NCBI GenBank assembly: GCA_013398275.1
Contig: VZSE01002186.1
Location: 1,764,428-1,828,427, forward strand
Direction of reading: 5' to 3'
DNA from: Promerops cafer
Lineage: Eukaryota; Chordata; Aves; Passeriformes; Nectariniidae
DNA: 64,000 nt
The notes beneath the pieces are model-generated. The model was not told the origin of the DNA. It searched no databases and worked only from the letters and a program-made list of their open reading frames with translations. The translations under genes and the position numbers were made by a program. Positions 61,101-64,000 of this stretch are shown here, piece by piece; within the stretch, counting starts at the first letter, position 1, and every line of letters starts with the position of its first letter.

Positions 61101-64000
61101 TACAAACAAGACTGGAGTAAAACACAGTGAGAATTTTCAGGCTGGTTCTTCAGAAGGATTCCATGTGTGCACAACTACTACTACAGAATTAGGAATGTTT
61201 GTTAATGTTAGTGTATTACTCACCAGAAAAGTTGAATATACTAATGCAGGAAAAAGCACTGTTATTCCACACATCATTTGAGAACAATCTTGTGTCAGTA
61301 GAGTCCCCTGGGCAGAGGATGTAAAATCCATGTTAACAAACACTTTCTGATTTCCAAACACCACTATGTAGAGAGCTTGACCACTAAAGGTAGTGAGGAT
61401 GTGTCCATACTGCAATCAGTGTGTGACTGCACCTGCAGAGACACTCCAGAGTGAACTTATGGGCAGGTGATTCGGAGAAAGATGCTGCAACATCTCGGAG
61501 TGGCCAGCACACCAGATGTTTACCTGAATTTTTAAATGGGCTTTGGAGCCTTTATTGACCTATGTGTATCATCTCCTATAGTCTCTTTAGCTAGTCTCAA
61601 GCTACCTTCAGTACATCTACTTAGGTTATACCTCTGTCTTTGCCTTAGGGAAGAGATGCCACGAGGTCTGTGATCTGACCATGATCCCACAGCTGGTGAA
61701 GGAAAGGTGAATACTCTGACTACAGCATCACTAAAAATCTCCCAGTAAGTATACTTTCACATTTCCACCCTCAGCTCTGTGTATTTGTGAATATTGCAAA
61801 TAGCTGCAGCCTTCTAGACAAAACTACAGTACTAAAAAGATAGATTTACTGTCTACCCCAGCTAGATACAAGAAGCAGAGCTGATCCCACTGGGAAGTTT
61901 TTGACCAGCTTTAATGAGAGGTACTTTTTGCAGGTACTTTTTGATGACAGTGCATCACTGCTATTTTGAGTCAGCCTGAGTTTGGTGCACTGTGAAGAAT
62001 TTTGCTCACAGTGATTCAGCTGCAGTGCTGTTAGCAGCATTAGCATGGACAGTGCTGCCAGCAGAAACCTCAGGAGCAGGAATAACTGGCATGATACTGA
62101 GAGCAATACAAAGCTGTTGACAAATACAGCTCTTAGTACCACTGACTGTGCTAAGCAAGGATGGAAAGCCTCCTGCAGCTTGCTTGGTACAAGCACAAGT
62201 GCAAAGTCACTCCTTGGGCTTTCAGATTGTCTGGCTGAACCAAGGAACACTATGGGAGGCTGCTGAGTGATGCTGTCTGGCTATGATCCCGTGCTAAAAA
62301 TACAGTGGAAGATAACTGCTAGTCTTTTCAGACTTTTTCTCTTCAGTTTTCTGTGGCTTTTATGCTGTGCATATATGGTGCTGAATGGGAAACAGAGTGC
62401 CACATTTTTTCACTGAACTTCAAAGCTTCTTTGGTCTGGTACCTTTTTTGGTCCTAGCTGCATTTCTGTGAAGATGTTTCATGGCTCTAGCATGCTAGCA
62501 ATTACAATTTATTAAATCCTAGGGAGAACTTTACACATCCTTTTACCTCTCATTAAGGATAACTGACAATTTATGGGACAAAAACATAACACCTGTTAAA
62601 TTTTAGAATCAGTGAACTTCTAGCCTTTCATTCTTTATGCAGACTTTCTAATCCAGTATTTTGAAAGCTGCATTTCAAGGCAAAAATCAAATAGTATCTC
62701 CTTTTCCATATGGTGGAAAAGAGAAACCTCTCTGTAAACTATCTCCTGAGTGACTGATGGCCACACTTCTGGAACGGATGTAAGTGAGCATCGTATCTAT
62801 TCTGAGCACTCTTATCACCATTTCCAAGGGGTTTGTAAAGAATGACAAAAAGCTGTGGTACAGAAATTACTGTGATGGCAGATTAGAATTCCAAGGCTTG
62901 TGTGGTTTTTCATTTCAGAAACAGTTGCAGTGATTTAAGATGCTGCCAATCCTTACTCTCCTCACTGCCCAGACCCAGTTACATTTTCCAAATCTCTTAC
63001 AAGTAATGTTTATGTGATTCTAAGCCAACATCATATCAAATCTAGCAGCTCAGGATCAACTGCCTCTCACAGTAATTTGGGTTCTGTTAGTAAGCTACTA
63101 GATTTCACAGTAAAGTGGCTGAAGGACCATTTTGCTCTACTGATTCCAAAAGGGAGGACATTGAAAATGTGGTTGTGTTCGCCTCTGGCAGGAGGACAAC
63201 AAAGAGTTGGTCAATAACAATTTATATTGTTGCAGCTATTTCTTTACTGAATGTTTCCAAGACCTAAGCTACAATTTTGCAAAACCAAAAGGAAAAAATG
63301 CGGAGTTAAACTCTGCAGCTGATCACCAAGTTAGTTACTGCACAAACATTTTTTAAGTGCTGTGTAATTTTAGTGACTACTAATTGCTTGCAAGCCTCTT
63401 AAATAAATCTAATCAAATAAACCAAACCTTTCTAAGAATCATAAAAGAAAAACTACTCCCTTTGGCTCCACACTCCTCATTACTTGGCTAGATGCATTCG
63501 TTGAGACAGAGCTCCACTAGACTGATTCAAGCCAGGATAACAAATCTCATATTCCAGATGACAAAAACATTTTCCATCAGGCTATCTTTCAGAGGTAAAT
63601 CTCTTATATTGGCAATTCTTGTCCTGTGACTAAAATTTATTGCAATTTGAGCTGAATACTCTTTATTTTCAGAGACAATGAATGTCAATTTGAAATGGTC
63701 AATAACCTGTAAGAACAGAAAAAGTGTCAAACCCTAGTGCAGCTAATCTTAGGAGAAAATAATGAAGTATAGATTTTAAAAAGTCTTTATGAAAATATCT
63801 TCATGTGCACTAAAAATGGAGAACTTGGGAAAATGTATGAAAGGTTCCATTATATTCTGCAGCTGACTTGACACAGCACATCTGCACCCCTGAATATATG
63901 CAGCAAGAAGAAACAGCTTGAAATATGTATTTGCAAAGCTTACATTAGTCATCATTAAAGTGTTTTTGTACCCTGAGTGTCCTGCTTTTACTGAAACCGC

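Larger units (their letters stand above)
49173..64000. other. Upstream flank of REPS2, no gene supported
   Basis: This AT-rich sequence has scattered poly-A/T and simple repeats. I found no exon of the gene that precedes REPS2 in other vertebrates (RBBP7 in mammals) and no clear transposon beyond the CR1 tail. The longest open stretch without N is on the minus strand at 54405-55076 (223 codons). It contains no domain or family motif I recognise and lies in a GC-richer patch. Recognised small features are a hairpin at 49579-49618, two short tandem duplications at 55870-55911 and 56071-56152, a G-rich tract at 56882-56926 and a CCAA repeat at 58141-58170. Confidence 0.65.

Noticed and set aside
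49173..64000. Search for exons of RBBP7, the gene preceding REPS2 in mammals
   Set aside because: No WD-repeat peptide was seen in any frame. The gene is probably further to the right.
1..64000. CRISPR arrays, insertion sequences, operons, endogenous retroviral coding regions
   Set aside because: No regularly spaced repeats, no transposase and no gag/pol/env-like peptide was recognised. The DNA is ordinary vertebrate nuclear sequence.

Overview
This window is vertebrate nuclear DNA, almost certainly from a bird. The evidence is spliced coding exons separated by kilobase-scale introns with GT/AG boundaries, one CpG island, and several fragments of CR1 retrotransposons. CR1 is the dominant LINE of birds and other sauropsids. 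There is no prokaryotic organisation, no operon and no CRISPR array, and I found no tRNA or rRNA gene.

One gene explains most of the window: REPS2 (RalBP1-associated Eps-domain protein 2, also called POB1), read on the minus strand. Seven consecutive coding exons are legible with intact splice sites: exon 2 (14764-14887), 3 (12372-12520), 4 (10723-10846), 5 (7855-7952), 6 (6031-6169), 7 (4464-4527) and 8 (2012-2154). They join in one uninterrupted frame of 841 bases, 280 codons plus one base. They encode the end of the first EH domain, a Ser/Pro-rich linker and the complete second EH domain up to just after it. The later exons (proline-rich region, RalBP1-binding coiled coil) lie beyond the left edge. 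Exon 1 and the start codon are not readable. The only CpG island (about 48380-49019) is interrupted by 219 N bases (48680-48898), and the first coding exon probably lies in that gap. Intron 1 would then be about 34 kb.

Layout, left to right: 1-2011 is partial intron 8 with a CR1 fragment; 2012-14887 holds exons 8 to 2 and introns 7 to 2, with a longer CR1 in intron 7; 14888 to about 48680 is intron 1, with an internally deleted CR1, a short CR1, a near-perfect 102-bp inverted repeat and small tandem duplications; 48380-49019 is the CpG-island promoter; 49020-49172 is a CR1 tail abutting the island; 49173-64000 is non-coding upstream flank with no gene I can support.

REPS2 is an endocytic adaptor that links Ral/RalBP1 signalling to EH-dependent receptor internalisation. 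I found no previously undescribed system. The observations most worth a second look are two short-looped inverted repeats (27622-27723 and 49579-49618), the exon lost in the GC-rich gap, CR1 copies in direct orientation flanking exon 8, the internally deleted CR1, and the CR1 tail next to the promoter.
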